Of a DNA stretch of 64,000 nucleotides, positions 15,193 to 33,054 are shown piece by piece. The translations under genes were made by a program, and so were the position numbers. The notes under the pieces are model-generated. The model ran no database searches, had not been told where the DNA came from, and worked only from the letters and a program-made list of their open reading frames with translations. The DNA is from Erythrocercus mccallii (lineage: Eukaryota > Chordata > Aves > Passeriformes > Dicruridae), in assembly GCA_013397435.1 (NCBI GenBank), contig VZRG01000030.1, positions 1,197,477 to 1,261,476 on the forward strand, read 5' to 3'. Each line of letters opens with the position of its first letter. Positions within the stretch are counted from its first letter, which is position 1.

Positions 15193-15694
15193 CTACAGAC
15201 AAAAATAAAACTAGAGTTAAAGGTCATGAGTTGGATTATCTCCAGGCATTTACCTGATAAAAACATACATCCCTGTATGACAAAAGTTTTGAGAAGCTAT
15301 CCAGTATGGAAATCTGTTTGAAGAAGCAATCTTTTAAGATACAATTCAAAAGTAAAGTCTTGAATTCAATATTTTCTCTGTAAATTTGAGTGTTCTCTTC
15401 AAGAAATGCAGAAATATCTTCAGAGACTTGAAAGTTTCCTAAAAGAAAATAGGCTTTCGTATTTGTTTTTCAAGACTTTCCAAAATAGTACCTTTCCTCC
15501 CTCTAAGTTAAGATATTATTCATCTTTATTTGATTTTAAATAGATAAGATAGAGCAAGACCCAAGCAATTTTGGCTTTTTGCCTTCATCTTCACTGCAAG
15601 TATATTGGTGTTTAATATCCAGCAAAGACAGACAGAACAGAGAGGGAAGTGTTTGCTTCTAAAAAAGTGAAGTGTGCCTGTAAAAAACAATGAC

Positions 15695-15758
15695 CAAATG
15701 ATCCTTGTGGGTCCCTTCCAAGTCAGAAATATTCTGTGACAGTGTGATTCTGTCATTA
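15695..15758 (+). mobile_element. CR1 LINE 3'-end fragment
   Basis: The plus strand reads ATGATCCTTGTGGGTCCCTT, then CCAAGTCAGAAATATTCTG and a short TGTGATTCTGTCATT tail. This is the diagnostic 3' terminus of avian CR1 non-LTR retrotransposons, which end in ATTCTRTGAT-type repeats rather than poly-A. Only the last 60 or so bases are recognisable, as expected of a severely 5'-truncated copy. It is antisense to PDE10A. Confidence 0.8.
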
Positions 15759-16600
15759 GAGGTATGATTATGGATTGCCCTATGCAGAGGGATAGGAAGT
15801 GACTGCACCCTCCCAGTGTCAGGGACAGTACTTGCAGAAGAGCTGAGATTTAGAAATTGTGCATGAACTAATCAAAGCTCAAAGGCACCAGCCGCAACCA
15901 AGGAAGTACTACAGTACAGCAACAGACTTGCATGGTCTCTGTCTTACTTTGAACTAACTAGTTTTATCTCAGCAAAAATAATTCCCAGAAGCACTGACTG
16001 TCAGAACAGAATCTTGTCTTGGGAACACAGCAGCTCTTCACTGAAGTATTTCTCAGACATAAAAGTCTTTCTGAGAAAAAGAGGGAAAAGACACAAAAAT
16101 CAAACAAGGATCACTGTGTTAAGATGCCAATATACAGGCACAAGAACCTGCTCTATCCAATTCAGATAGGTCTCCTGTGTTTCTTGCTCAGAAAGTACAG
16201 TAACTGCATGGTAGAGTATGATCTGAGGTAGATCTCTCTCCACTTCATATATAATACCTACCTAGTCATTCAGCTACAGAAAGAGACTAACAAAATCTTG
16301 GTGTGTGATGCAGGCAGTTGGCATGTTTTAAGAATTCACTAGACTTCCATATGCATGATCTCTGCCCACCCCTTCTCTCTTGTCTTCCAAAAACAAAAAT
16401 AAAACAAAGTATTTCATTTCATATTAATGCAGATGGAAAAATGTTACACCTCGGCAGAAAAAAACCCCATATAAGATGAAAAATCATTTGCTGAGAGACT
16501 CTAGTTCTATGCCATATGAGGGGAACTGCACAGGTACCATCTAGCCCAAGTCCAAAACTTGGAGGGCTCTCCCATACAGACGGAATCTGTGTCCAGGAAG

Positions 16601-16626
16601 GTTGTCTTCTACTGTTGTCTTCTACT
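16601..16626. repeat. 13-bp tandem duplication
   Basis: GTTGTCTTCTACT occurs twice head to tail. This is a slippage-type duplication in an intron. Confidence 0.9.
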
Positions 16627-18096
16627 CCATTTCCTCCATCGGAACAGAAAAGTCAGGGAGGCTGCAATCTAAGAGGTAAGATTTGTGCAATTCTTCCCCC
16701 TTGGAGCATTAAGAAATTTAAAGACCTTATCCACTTGGACTGCTTATTCAGTTGCTAAAAGAGAGTAACAGAAACTGCCAAAATGACAAGGGGTCCAGTA
16801 AATGCTTCTATTCAGATATTGTATCAGATTTCTTTGTAAAATCTACAGCACAGTGTTGATTTTATACAATTAGTCTTTTGTGGTTTAATGCATATGACTC
16901 AAGAACTTACCTTAGTCATGACTCATGCTTTTCAAAAATGATTACTTAAACAGTACTAATTAAGAAATAGTTAATGAGATGAGAGAGTTTTACGTCTCTA
17001 AATCCTGTGCTCAAATCCTGAATAGTGGTTGAAAGAGAATATCACTACAAAAAGTATGTTTGGCACTGTCAATAGGGAAGCCAAGGACCACCTTTCGCAT
17101 AGGCTGCTTATAACTACTCAAACATACGGGCAAGAAAATTTGTAACACAACTTGAATTTTTACTTCCCTTTCTTGCATTTATATTCAAAAACATCCTTGT
17201 ATCACTAGCTTTGCTGAGAGATTTTGATGAAAATAAAAATGAAAAGAATGGAAAGAAACACACATTTTTTTATTTAGTATTGCAGAAACAAATCAAACCG
17301 TAAGTCCAATCACCAAAGGGTGAAGTAGTGAGGTGAAACTGAATTCTGGTCTTTCCTCACAGTGAGACAGAGAATAAGCCACATAATGATAAAATCACAC
17401 TCCCATAAAATGGCAATAAATGTACAAACACATAATTCAGCTAATTGGCTCAAGAAAAAGACAACAGCTACAGCTTAAAAGGAAGCTGAGTATAAAACAT
17501 CACACAGGTTAAAATACAGAATCATGATGCAGCCAAGTGTTGGAAAAGATGATGAAAGAGTAAGCGTATTTTACTGCCAAGTGTGTTTTCCACCAGATCT
17601 CTATTCACAGGGAAGAACAGGGAAAAATATCAATATTTTTTCTTAATGCCATATGTTATGTTATACCAGTTCTTTTAAATGCTAAGCTATTTTTAAGAGG
17701 TTCATTTAAATTGGAAAAGTCAATGTTCAGAAATGTGTCCTATGTGCAGAATTCTTGACCGTGTACTAACCAGAATAACACAAACACTACAGAATATTTT
17801 CCATTACTAATTCACTTTACTAAATAAAACCACTTTAATGTTGTTTGCATTCTAACATCGCTGTCTTTTAATAGTCTAGCTAAGAATATCACTTTGAATA
17901 TTGAGGCATGTATCAGAGTACTGTTGGAAAGTAATTTTTTGAATGTGCAAATTTTAAACAGTGGTATCATGGACCTGATTCAGGTTTACACTTAGGAAAA
18001 AGAACTGCAAAATACAATGAACGTGCATAAAGCTAAAAAGCGCAATTCACATATCAAATACTGAAAACATGTTACAAACAACCAGTTCAGGCACAC

Positions 18097-18138
18097 TTAA
18101 CACTATTCAGGAAATAGTTAACACTATTCAGGAAATAA
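18097..18138. repeat. 21-bp tandem duplication
   Basis: TTAACACTATTCAGGAAATA plus one base is present twice in direct succession, with a single mismatch at the last base of the unit (G versus A). The high identity suggests a recent duplication. Confidence 0.93.
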
Positions 18139-18571
18139 TTCTGAATTCAAAATTTATTTAGAAACTCAATTTGCTTCTGAATAGTACTTTAATTCATTAT
18201 TTAGTTATTTCAATGGGAAGAACTAACCACTTGGCTTTAGTGGTTTCTATAAAACATTGACTGACTATCACTCTAGTTATGGGTGTAGTTTTCCAAGGTC
18301 TTACACATCTCATTCAGCAACAGGAAAAAATACCCTAGGACTAATTTTTAAACTGTATCCCTTGCTACAGACAGTAACTTCTTCAGCTGTGTTTTGCAGC
18401 ATGTAGGAAATTGAATTTAGGAAGAAAGAATCAATATAACACACTGAAATAAAAAGAAAACCAGAAGCCTTTCTGTTATAATTTTCAAACTTTCTTAGAA
18501 CACAATAGTAACTATATAGTTTGGAGAGAGTCAGGTTTCATTCCTTATGAAAGCTGTGAATGGACAACAAC

Positions 18572-18598
18572 TTGTCATTGTTGTTGCAACAATGACAA
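18572..18598. repeat. Perfect 12-bp stem hairpin, 3-base loop
   Basis: TTGTCATTGTTG at 18572-18583 is exactly reverse-complementary to CAACAATGACAA at 18587-18598, with only TTG between them. It lies 173 bases downstream, in genomic coordinates, of the low edge of the exon at 18771. In pre-mRNA terms it therefore sits in the first 200 bases of the intron after that exon's 5' splice site. Confidence 0.9.
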
Positions 18599-18770
18599 AT
18601 CAAGCCATCCTTTACTACCTTTTCTGTACAGATATGTTTATAACTGTTTGTATTATGTGTTCACTACAAACAGCTCATACATTTCAATGACATAATGTCT
18701 GCAGGAGAAGGAGAATGAAGAGTTTTAATAACTACTACTAATAAACTTAGAAGTGGAAAAGACAACTTAC

Positions 18771-18822
18771 CATTATATGTTCAAGTAGAGAATCTATTGC
18801 AACTATATTATCAAAATATGTT
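18771..18822 (-). CDS. PDE10A: PDE10A small exon (52 bp) at start of GAF-B
   Basis: One base completes a Lys codon split with the upstream exon, then 17 codons read TYFDNIVAIDSLLEHIM, identical to human at about 259-275. This is the linker helix leading into GAF-B. The acceptor is TTCTCTGCAG and the donor GTAAGT. The length is not a multiple of three, so skipping would break the frame. Confidence 0.97.
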
Positions 18823-23245
<4,423 letters not shown>

Positions 23246-23296
23246 TTGTACTTGATGTATTGCTACTGAAGCCCATGCAAGATTTGCTGTTGCAAC
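23246..23296 (-). CDS. PDE10A: PDE10A small exon (51 bp), end of GAF-A
   Basis: Seventeen codons read VATANLAWASVAIHQVQ, identical to human at about 222-238, the last helix of GAF-A. Both ends are phase 0. The acceptor is TTGTTTCAG and the donor GTAAGT. The exon is in-frame and symmetric. Confidence 0.97.
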
Positions 23297-26005
23297 CTGA
23301 AACAAAAGAAAAGAAACTTTCTCTGAAGAAACCTTGAAAACTGCACATCAGTGACATGCCTCTTTTCTCTATCTACCTGCTAAGTAAATTGACTGAGCTG
23401 TTTTGGAAAGGCAGGCAGTAACAATTTAAGGGAAGACGGTTATTTTGCAAAAGTCTCAGTGTACTTGTGTTTCAATTTTAGAGCTTACCAATGGTTTTCA
23501 GAAGCAGAACTGCACACCCATCAGCTCAGAAATACAACATCAAAACAAATATCCTATAAGCCGAGGGCTTTAAAAATTACACTGTTGAAAGGCATCTGCC
23601 ATAGAAATAAAATATACCTCAAAAGCTTTCTGGGCTGTATCTCTTCAGCAATAGCTACTTCCAGCTGTAAACAGGCACTGTTTCTCTCATTACTGTTTTG
23701 GTGACAGAAGAACCAGACCTGATCCCTCAGCTCAAGTGTTTGAAGTATGACAGTTTCCAGGCAACATTTCAAACAAATGTCATGTAAACTGCAGCTAACT
23801 ATGATGTGCTACCATGCATAATCTCCTGTCCTTGAAGCACAGGAGCTTTATAGGAACACAGGGAATGGAAGCACAAGAGGTCAGTTTTTGCATAGTCTCC
23901 TAAGGCATTTTTTTATAATTTTATATTTTTAAACAGAACACTTTGCACACATTTCATAAAAATTGCTAATGGCATCCAAAGGCTTTCTGAAACATGAAAT
24001 GAAAAGAATGCTTTGCAACACTCAGAAAGTGACCTTAAAATATTTTTAATTTACTAATAAAATGCTTTCATTCAACAGCCAGTCTTTTCCAAGTAGAAAA
24101 TTCATGAACTTTAGCTACAGAAGGTATTTCATATAACATAAAAGATTCATATTTTCACAAAACAGTGCATATCTGAGACCTATCTGAATTGTAGATTGAT
24201 TAACGTAATAGGACAATTTTCAAAATTAAATACATTGTGTGTAGGCTGCAGAATTAATGAAGCCTGGTTTTGTATGAATGACTGTTCCTTGTTCTCTGAG
24301 CAAGGACAGTGGCACTACCACACTAATCAAGCCCCCTTCCCTGACCTCTGTCTACTGGTTAAAAAAACACAAGGTATGACAACAGGCTGAAGTGGCATTG
24401 ACTACCCAACTAATATACACACGTAAACATTATATGTTTATTATTTTATGATTAGCTAGGGTACTTAGCTTACTGATAAACAAAACATACACTTGACAAA
24501 TACTGTTGCTGTTTTACTTCTTTGGGAGAACATGTTTTAGTATCTCTTGCCTGAATATCTTTTGTCCTTTACACACAAATAATTCCTATTCAGTACAGCT
24601 AAACTGCACCATAGTGGATCTCATACCACTGTCGAGACAACACACCTGGCTAGAATTCACTCAATTTTGTCCTGTGTGTTCAGGTTCCCTTCTCTGGGGG
24701 ATGTCACAGAGAGAAATTCTTCTTTACATTAGAGACATATTAATGGGGCATAACAGGGATCCTCACCCTGACATAAGAGCAAAGATGCACTTGGAACACC
24801 TTTAGTACAGCACCAGCCTTTGCGACACCAACTCCATTTTCAAATCCATTTGTATTTGGCTAACAGCTCCTAACCTCAGATTGACAAATGGACATGTATG
24901 GACAATGAAGCTACACAGGACTTAAATGAACAGAGTAATGCATACAGAATAGTCATGGAAAGGGGAAGATGCAGATATCTGGATAGGGAAGCATCAGAAG
25001 TTAACAAAAAAGCAGAAGAAGCTTTATGAGCATCACCTAGGCTGGCAGGTCATGCAGGTACCAGCACTTCTACAAACAGTTTCTAAGGACATCTAAGTCA
25101 GGAGACAAAGGACAGTGATCCTGACAACTCACAGTGATGGGACAGGCTAGAGAGAGACAAAAGCTACCAGCTCCTGAAAAGTAAAGAAAAGCCTGACCCA
25201 AAATCAGTACCTGGTTGTCAACCTAGAAATAAACCAGGAGACTATAAAGACTCAGCTGACAGCATCCTTTGTCCTTCTCTTGCAAGTAATTCTGGAGGGA
25301 CTACCTGGATACCCGGTACTAGAAATACCACGTAGACAGACATATCTTGGTGCTGGAGAGCGTGTGGCAGTAAAAATATGAATGCAAATATCAGAAATCT
25401 CTTTTGCTTCAGGTTTGATTTAAAGTAAAATCACTTTTCCCTCCTGTGAGACCCAGCATTGAGACTTGATAAACTGTTGTTATAACATTGCAACACTCTG
25501 TTTCACAACAGGGGTCATTTCTCGAGAAGCCATACCAAAAAGTGAACTAAAATAAATTTTAAAATCTTACCATAATATAAAATAAAACTATACTGTAAAG
25601 TTAAGATTGGGATTCAGGATAACTGAGCATTGTCTTTTTTAAAAAACAAAGTGATTCTGGGTTTTGATATTTGATTTACACTTACATTTCATTTACCTGT
25701 CCTGCGTTAACTTCTCTAACAACTCTGTATTAAGTTTATGATCAATAAAGAAACCTTGAATCTGTTTATGCACAAAAGAGCACAAAGTAAAATTCTTGAT
25801 GTATCCCTGTACTTGTATATTTTACCTCCTCTGACTGAAAATACAAATCACTACCTATTTTCTTTTTTTAATAAGAACAAAAATCAAGCACGAAAAAGGT
25901 ATAAACACATGAGAAGAGCAGAAGAAGGATGTTCGGAGTCGGGAGGGACAGGGGTGAAGTCCTGACCATTGTGGGGAAGTGGGCAAAGACTGCCCACAAG
26001 CTCAC
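23297..26005 (-). other. PDE10A: PDE10A intron (2709 bp)
   Basis: The intron runs from donor GTGAGC at 26005 to the acceptor next to 23296. A block at about 24880-25390 is visibly less AT-rich and purine-rich on the plus strand, and may be an old transposon or LTR piece, but I recognise no family. The rest has no distinct feature. Confidence 0.75.
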
Positions 26006-26161
26006 CTCTTGGTGACTTTGGTGGAAGGCTTCTTTGCCCCAGTGACGGTAAAGCTCCAGGATACCAATCAGGTCACCAATTGCTGTGACAATTGGCAAAC
26101 ACAGAACAGATTGGATACGGGTTCCCGACTCCAGTCCAGTACCTTTGGGAAATCTCTCATC
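26006..26161 (-). CDS. PDE10A: PDE10A exon, core of GAF-A (CLPIVTAIGDLIGILELY)
   Basis: The exon is 156 bases, 52 codons, phase 0 at both ends. It reads DERFPKGTGLESGTRIQSVL, then CLPIVTAIGDLIGILELYRH and WGKEAFHQSHQE. It covers human residues of about 170-221; differences are Arg to Lys in FP(R/K)GTG and CL to HQ in EAF(CL/HQ)SHQE. The SVLCLPI-x-G-x-LIG-x-LEL pattern is a standard GAF signature. The acceptor is TTTTCTAG and the donor GTGAGC. Confidence 0.98.
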
Positions 26162-28469
26162 CTAGAAAATGCAAACATAATCTGATAAAACATTAGCAGG
26201 AAATTACTGATGTTTTCCTCCCCATCCTAGATGACCAAATTTGCAGGACAATTACAAAATTCACTTAAACACATCTCTCAGCATAATTTATACACAGTAG
26301 CAAGACATCTACTAAAAATGTAATTTTAAAGTCTCAGCATTAATTTACACATACAGATAACCTTACTGATGTAAGGTCAGAATTAGCTGTGGTATTACAC
26401 CCAGCTTTGGATTTGGTTATATAATGCTTTTTTCTCTAATCTCACAGGTAGCAAAAACAGCACTTTATTGCTAATGCCACTCCAGATTAAATAAAAACCT
26501 GAACAAGGAACACTACCATCCCACCATCCTTTCCTCCAAACACTCCCAAACAATTTGTAATCACAAAGTGGACTGCTCAGATCTCAGTATTAAAGAGCAG
26601 ACAACAGTGCTTGCAGGAAAACAAAAATTGAAACTTGAGGCTATAGGTTATACAATTATAATCCTCAACCAGCTCTTGAGGAGGAAAATGTGTTCCCAAA
26701 AAACTATGCATGACAGTAAGCATCTTCTTCCGTTGCTTAAGCATCCTGAATAAACTGGTGCAAAAGATACAGAAACAAAGGTTAAAATAATCCTACCAGC
26801 TGCTATAAAAGGCCCAAATATATAACTTTCAATCCTCATAGGCAATGTTCAAGGCTTTATTGCTTCACTTGCCCATGTAGAAAAACTCAGGCAGACCTAC
26901 GAAAGCACCTGGATGTTACAGTTAGTATGGCAGTCAGCACCCCGTGTGCACCCACCTCATTGCATATCAGTCCTTCAGTACCTGATTCGTACCAGATGTT
27001 CCCTGCAGCCTGTTCTTAGGTAAGACAGACACCCCTTCAAGGCTGATCAAAATCTCTCACTTTTCTAAGAAAACAGCAAGTAATCTCTACCTTAATTACT
27101 AAGGTGACAATCAATTTGAACAAATGACAGACAAAAGAGAGTGGGAAGCACTTCGAAACACGAGCCTTCTGCTTTCTCTTTTTAGTTCTGTCCTCCCACA
27201 AAAAAAAAGGCTGGCAAGTCTACCTGCTTCCCTTTCACTGTTGAGAAGCTCCTAAAATCACAAAAAGGCAAACCATCTCACCAAAACGAATCTTGCTGTT
27301 TGGTCAATGACTCGCTGGTATTAAACCAACAAAAAAGTTCAAAACTCCTCCTCACTAACCTCATGATTTTACTAAGAATGTAAAATCAAAACAGAGAACT
27401 CTTGCATGTAAGTATATCATGATATTAATTGGAAATAACTAGTAACAATTTAAACCCTTAATTTAGCTGAAAAAACATACCAACATATAAAACCTTAATA
27501 GTCCAGTGTAGAAAGCACTATTACTACCGAGAAAACAGTTTCTGCCTTTTCTTTTGTGGCTCTATTTAAGTGTACTCACATTAGGCATCTGGTATTTCTT
27601 TATAGCCCAGTTTGCCCAACTAAGGTCATACACATTTTTAACAAATAATTTCAAAAGTAGAGACAGCAATGTCCTTTTTTTTGGTCACATGAAAATTGTT
27701 TTTCTGGACAGAACTTGAAAACATGGGAAACACTGAAGAGAGGAGAATGTAAATTTCCTTGGTGTTCTCATAACCACTAATCATAAAGTGCTCACACAAA
27801 GTAGAGTTTAAAAATACCAATTTCATAAAATTGCATAGATGCAACTAGAGGATGAAGTGTTTTACAAAATTAAAAAGGACACACATACAGAGAGCCAGGA
27901 ATTATCAGAATGTCACCTCAGGAATTTCCAACTCCTGTTACAGAAAAAGGCTTGAATTTTGATATCAGTTACATTAGTGCACTTTACATGAAGATCTACT
28001 GATACTATTAGTATTTTAGCTTTACATTAGAGTATGCAGAGACAAAAATCCTGCCTAATAACTAGAATTCTGACAGACATTCTTGTCAGTGTGAGCCCTG
28101 TATTAAAATAAATTTTCAAATTTTACTGACTGTAGGAAGGGCTTCTTGTTAATATTTCAAGACCAAGAAGAGAGAAATTTTGATTGCTTGTTTTTTCTAA
28201 GTGACTGTGGTGCCATCATGTCCTTTACTTGACAACAAAAAAAAAGTTAAAATAACTCAAACCCAAAGTGAAAAAACACCCAACCGTTAAAACTAGAAAT
28301 AAATGAAATATTCTAAAATTATTCCATCAGCTAATCCAAACTCAGATTTGCTTTGTATCGAGAGGTGTAAATTCTATCATTAAATGTTCATCTCAATAAA
28401 CATTTCACCATAAAAAAATTCATTCTAAGAACATGCTGCAATATCTCATTAAAAAAGGAAGCTTTTTAC
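26162..28469 (-). other. PDE10A: PDE10A intron (2308 bp)
   Basis: The intron runs from donor GTAAAA at 28469 (a weaker 5' splice site, after a run of five Gs) to the acceptor next to 26161. It is AT-rich; no element was recognised. Confidence 0.8.
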
Positions 28470-28610
28470 CCCCAGAATATCTTCTACTAATAATGTTTTT
28501 CTGGATCTGGCTACATAAGCAGATACTGTAGTGCCATGTGCAATGGGCCCTGCAGGAATGAGTCGTGGGTGTCCTTCTTTAGCTCCTGGTGGTGTAAATA
28601 CACACAGACT
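28470..28610 (-). CDS. PDE10A: PDE10A exon, N-terminal half of GAF-A
   Basis: The exon is 141 bases, 47 codons, phase 0 at both ends. It reads SLCVFTPPGAKEGHPRLIPA, then GPIAHGTTVSAYVARSRKTL and LVEDILG. It covers human residues of about 123-169 with six changes (for example TQGTT to AHGTT, and KSRK to RSRK). The acceptor is TTCTAACTAG and the donor GTAAAA follows GGGG. The downstream exon begins with the Asp that continues DILGDERF, which confirms the junction. Confidence 0.97.
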
Positions 28611-31600
28611 CTAGTTAGAAGGAAAAAAAAGAGAAAGGAAAAAAAAGCAATTAGAAAGTGTGATTACTTTTCCAGTTACTTCACAACCTATGTAGAATAA
28701 AGTAGATAATGTAGAGAAAAACTTAAATAAACGCCACTTAAATCTTCTGAAATCTTAGAAAATCCCACTCTAAAGTCACCCACGTAACTCACGGACAGCT
28801 CCTGTGGAGAACAGTGGATGACTAAAGTCAGTTTTTGTTTATAGCAGGGTAGGATTACATTTACTTTGAACACACAATACATAGCATACGAGACCCACAG
28901 AAGAAAACATTACCTTGTAAGAATCTTTATTTTTTTTATCTAGAATGCACTCATCTATTTCAATAGAAAATACTCAAAAAGTAGAGATAATATTTATTTT
29001 CTTTGTTATATAATACCAGATATAGATGACAATGCCACACCACAATATATTACTAACATTCCTCTTGAGAATGGCCACAGGTTGTGTTGCTGGTTAATTT
29101 TACTCTCAGAAATTGCTTTCATTAGGGTCACAGTGAGACAGGAGCTGTCTAGCATGGATTATTAGAGGTAAAATTTGCATGCGAAAATTCAGCATCTACT
29201 ATCAGCTGTAGAAAATGAAGTGATGATACAAGGTGCATCATCTCATAATTCTCCTCTCTTTACAAACGTGCATAGTTAATGTTATAAAACATTAACAAAA
29301 CAATTAAAAACCCTCACTGAAATGTTCAGAAACTAAAAAGATGCAATATAATGCACTGTATGAAGGTACTCTACAGTGATGAAGATATCTCAGCTGTAAT
29401 GGATTACCAGCACTTTGGAAGGAGAAAGTTGAGACTTTTTGTTGAGGGGAAAACAAATGGTCAATAAAAAGTATAAAATTCATACCCAAAAGAAGATTGA
29501 AGTCTATAGAAGAGGTGTTAGTAGTCCAACAATTAGGGTATTTAGTAAGTTCAAAAGGAAAACACTCAAGATTCTGACAAAGCAAATAACTGAGTAATTT
29601 GTTCTTAAGCAGGAAGTCAGTCCCAAAATATTCAGCAAGACAAGAGAGTTTTCCATCCAGTAATTCATTTGCTAATATGTGGTACAGATGAAAATTAAAC
29701 TGTCTTTAAAATAATAAGAAAATAGATCTGCCCCAAACTATTTTAGCACTGACAAGTGATTTTCTCAGTTGGAAGGAAAGATGTTTCTTCCATGGACTAG
29801 CCTGGCTGAATACCCAGATTATGTACTCTATTTTGATGTCTTACATTACAGTACAAGCACAAGAAATCATGGAATTTTCTGTTTTTTCTTCTCCTAAACC
29901 TTATTCTTGAAACCCATTTATGCTCACAGTTTCTTTGAAGTGTGGCCTCTTGAAGTAAGATACACTTGAAAAGTAAGATGTTTATTTTCCATACAAATTA
30001 CAAGAATGTAGTTAAAGAACAAAAAAACCATCCAAACTATGAAAAGCCATTAAATCAATAAATTGAATCTGTCAGAACAAGCCTATTCAATGTACCAGAA
30101 TAAGAAGCTCCGTTTATTCTTACTAGTTCATAATCTAATAAAGATACATATAATTTTTAAATGAAAACTTCGTTACACAGTTGCTTGCCTTCACAAGCTT
30201 CAGTTCATGTTTTTACATGCACTTAAATAGAAGGAAAAAGAACATTTTACATAACATAGCCAAGAAAAGCACGCCATGATCTAAAAAAAAAAGTACATTA
30301 TTCTAATAAAACTGAAGAAACCACAGATCTTTATTTATTTAAATCAGTGTTCTGGTATAAAATATTTTTTAAAAAATAAAAAAATACAGTAAAATATAAA
30401 GGCCATGGAAATATCGAAATGCGTATATTTACAGAAGTCTGATCTGCTATACTATATGCTTAAGATTTACTATTTTAAAAGTACTCTTATAATAGAAGCA
30501 GTAACATTATAATGTCTTCAAAACTGACAAGGTGGTTTCTGTTGCAAAGTACCACAAAATTCAGAGATTCAACACAATGTTTCAAGTCTGATTGATGTAG
30601 TCGAAGTAGTGGAATGATTCAAAATCAATAGGATATCAGAGACCAAAGTTGATTTTGCTGAAGATATAACAAATGCCAAAGAATAACACTTTAATTAACA
30701 CCAGTCTTCTTATATATTTAAGACATATATGATTCTTTTTGCCAAGGTAGCAATGCATTATGATTAGCAAAGTAACTGTGCTGTTTAAATTATGTGCATA
30801 AATTGTACTCTTCCACACTCATCTCCTGAGTCATGCCCAGCACTAACATAATACAATGCACAAATCTTTCTCTTCTGAGAAAGAGCTTCTCAAAACAAGA
30901 AAAAAGGAAAGAAAACCAAACAGCCACTTGCACCAGAAAACAAAGAACTCACTTCTCCCACGCATATATGTTTTTCTTCAGAAAACACCTTCACTAAATC
31001 TTCAATGGCCAAAAACCTGTGTTAACACCAAGACGCGTTGCCTGCAAAGGCTGCTTTCACCAGCTGCTTTCCTTTGTCAGTGTGTACCATTTTGTCTGGT
31101 AAACCCCTCTGTTGCTAACATCACTTGCTGTGAACAAGTTTCCCTAAGCTGGAAAAAGTTTGCGAGCATTACTTTACTTCCAGCTTCTTCAAAAAATAGT
31201 TTTGCAGAAGCAATCCCATTCTGCTTCTACAGAAAGTTGCAAACCCATGGCTAAGGGACTAGTGACCAAAAAACTCTTCAAACTACCCAAGAGGTTCTAA
31301 ATCTATCACTATTCCTCCTGACTGTAAAATGACTGTAGAAATGACTGCAGAACAATTGATAATCTTTTCCTGATCATGCAGCACTATTAAAAAGACAGGC
31401 AATTTTTCTCATAGCCATATATAAGCTGAAATTAATCCGTAAGCTTCTACCATTCCACACTGACTTTATACATACACCTAATAAATTGCTATGAGTGTTC
31501 ATAAATTCCATATTTGATGAATTTAAATCTGAATGAGTTTAAATGTTTATTGCCTATTAAGTATGTAGAAATGTCTCAAATAGAAGCCACCAATGGCAAG

Positions 31601-33054
31601 GTCAGCCAAACAAAACAAAATAAACTGCTCTGCTCTACTATGGCATGTAACTGAAATAATCTCTGAGGCACCCCACAGACACAGCTTTATGGGAATATCT
31701 AAAATAATCACTGTCGAAAAATAGCGAGTTTTTCACATCACCTATCCAGCTCACATTTCATTTTTTTCTTTTGCTTAAGAAAATACTTATGAAATTAAAT
31801 GTACTGCAGTAATGATAGAATCTGGGGCTCACCTACTTCTAACTATGAATGACCCCAGCATTCTTTTAATTTGCAAATGTGCATTCCAATAATCTTTCAC
31901 TAGCTCAAAGTGTAAACAGAAGTGTGTCCATACAGACATCAGATATAGTGCATACAGCTTCACAAGTAAGTGAAGAAAGGGATAGATTGGGCTCTTTCAA
32001 ATTAACTTGCATTTTCTCAGTTGGTCTGAATATTTTACTTCAAAAAAGACAGTTTACTTCTGGTAATGAAAAAAGATTAATAATCAAAATAAGAAACCAG
32101 TGGACCTTCATCCACAAATTAACCAATATATTGTCAATAAAAAGGGAAATATGAGAATATTAGGACCCCTGATTTCCCAAATACTATACTGGTAACTCAC
32201 AATGCAGGAAAAAGCTGAGACAGCAGGATGTTTGTGCACTTCTCACAGACTCTTTTGCTGCTATTATCACTAGCAGTGAGCCTCTAAGTCAGTATCAGAA
32301 AGGGATAAATACAAATAGTTCTTTACTGATAATGCAATGTCACTGTCTCTCCAGCAAAAGTTAAGTTATAAAAGACAACTAGTGTAGAAAGAGCATTAGG
32401 TATCTCTACTGCTGATAAGACTCTCCCGAAATGGGAGATTCAGTCTGGATCTGACAAACTACCAAAAGGACAAATGTTAGCTTGGAGAGAGAATCCTTTC
32501 AGGGAGCTTTCAGGTTCAGGTATTCTAGCACCTGGCAGTCCACAGGACTCTGCAATTCCCAAATTTGACCTGTTTACCATCCTTCCAAACAAAGACAGAA
32601 GCTCTTTCCTATGTCAGTCTCTACTACCCCATTAACAATATTCTTCCAACAAGTTCCACATGGTGATGGATTTCTTTCTTTAAATGTAGTAGGCAGGGGA
32701 ACACTAGTTTGACATCAAGAACTTCCTGTACCTGGTTGAAACCCTAGAGCACATGAGCTGCTTTATTTCCCTCCATCTGTGACAGGACAGGTTGTTCTGG
32801 TTGGGCCTAAAATCTTCAAAATTATTGCTCCCCTAGTCTAATCACTTAATTCACTTTGATAAAGCCCACAGCCAAAGAAACTATTAATTTTGATGGATGA
32901 AACAGTGTGGTTTGGAATCTACTAATGACCTATCATGAGCACAGAGATCAAGAGGTTCTTTAAAAAACACACTGAAGCAAAACAGAAAGTCCAAAATAAA
33001 TTATGACCTTACGAAATGTTTAAATACTGGTGAACACAGACAAGCGTAAAATTC

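Larger units (their letters stand above)
15193..18770 (-). other. PDE10A: PDE10A intron (3578 bp)
   Basis: The intron holds a CR1 3'-end fragment near 15695-15758, a 13-bp tandem duplication at 16601-16626, a 21-bp tandem duplication at 18097-18138 and a perfect hairpin at 18572-18598, all listed separately. The rest is AT-rich with no recognisable content. Confidence 0.8.

Noticed and set aside
24880..25390. Purine-rich, less AT-rich block considered as a solo LTR
   Set aside because: I could not find TG...CA ends, a target-site duplication or a known LTR motif by eye. A genome-wide search for copies would decide.
30856..31254. 132-codon open frame on the plus strand, the longest in the window
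   Set aside because: It is rich in Lys/Ser/Leu with no recognisable domain, lies in an intron, and has no splice, promoter or codon-use support. A frame of this length is expected by chance in 64 kb.
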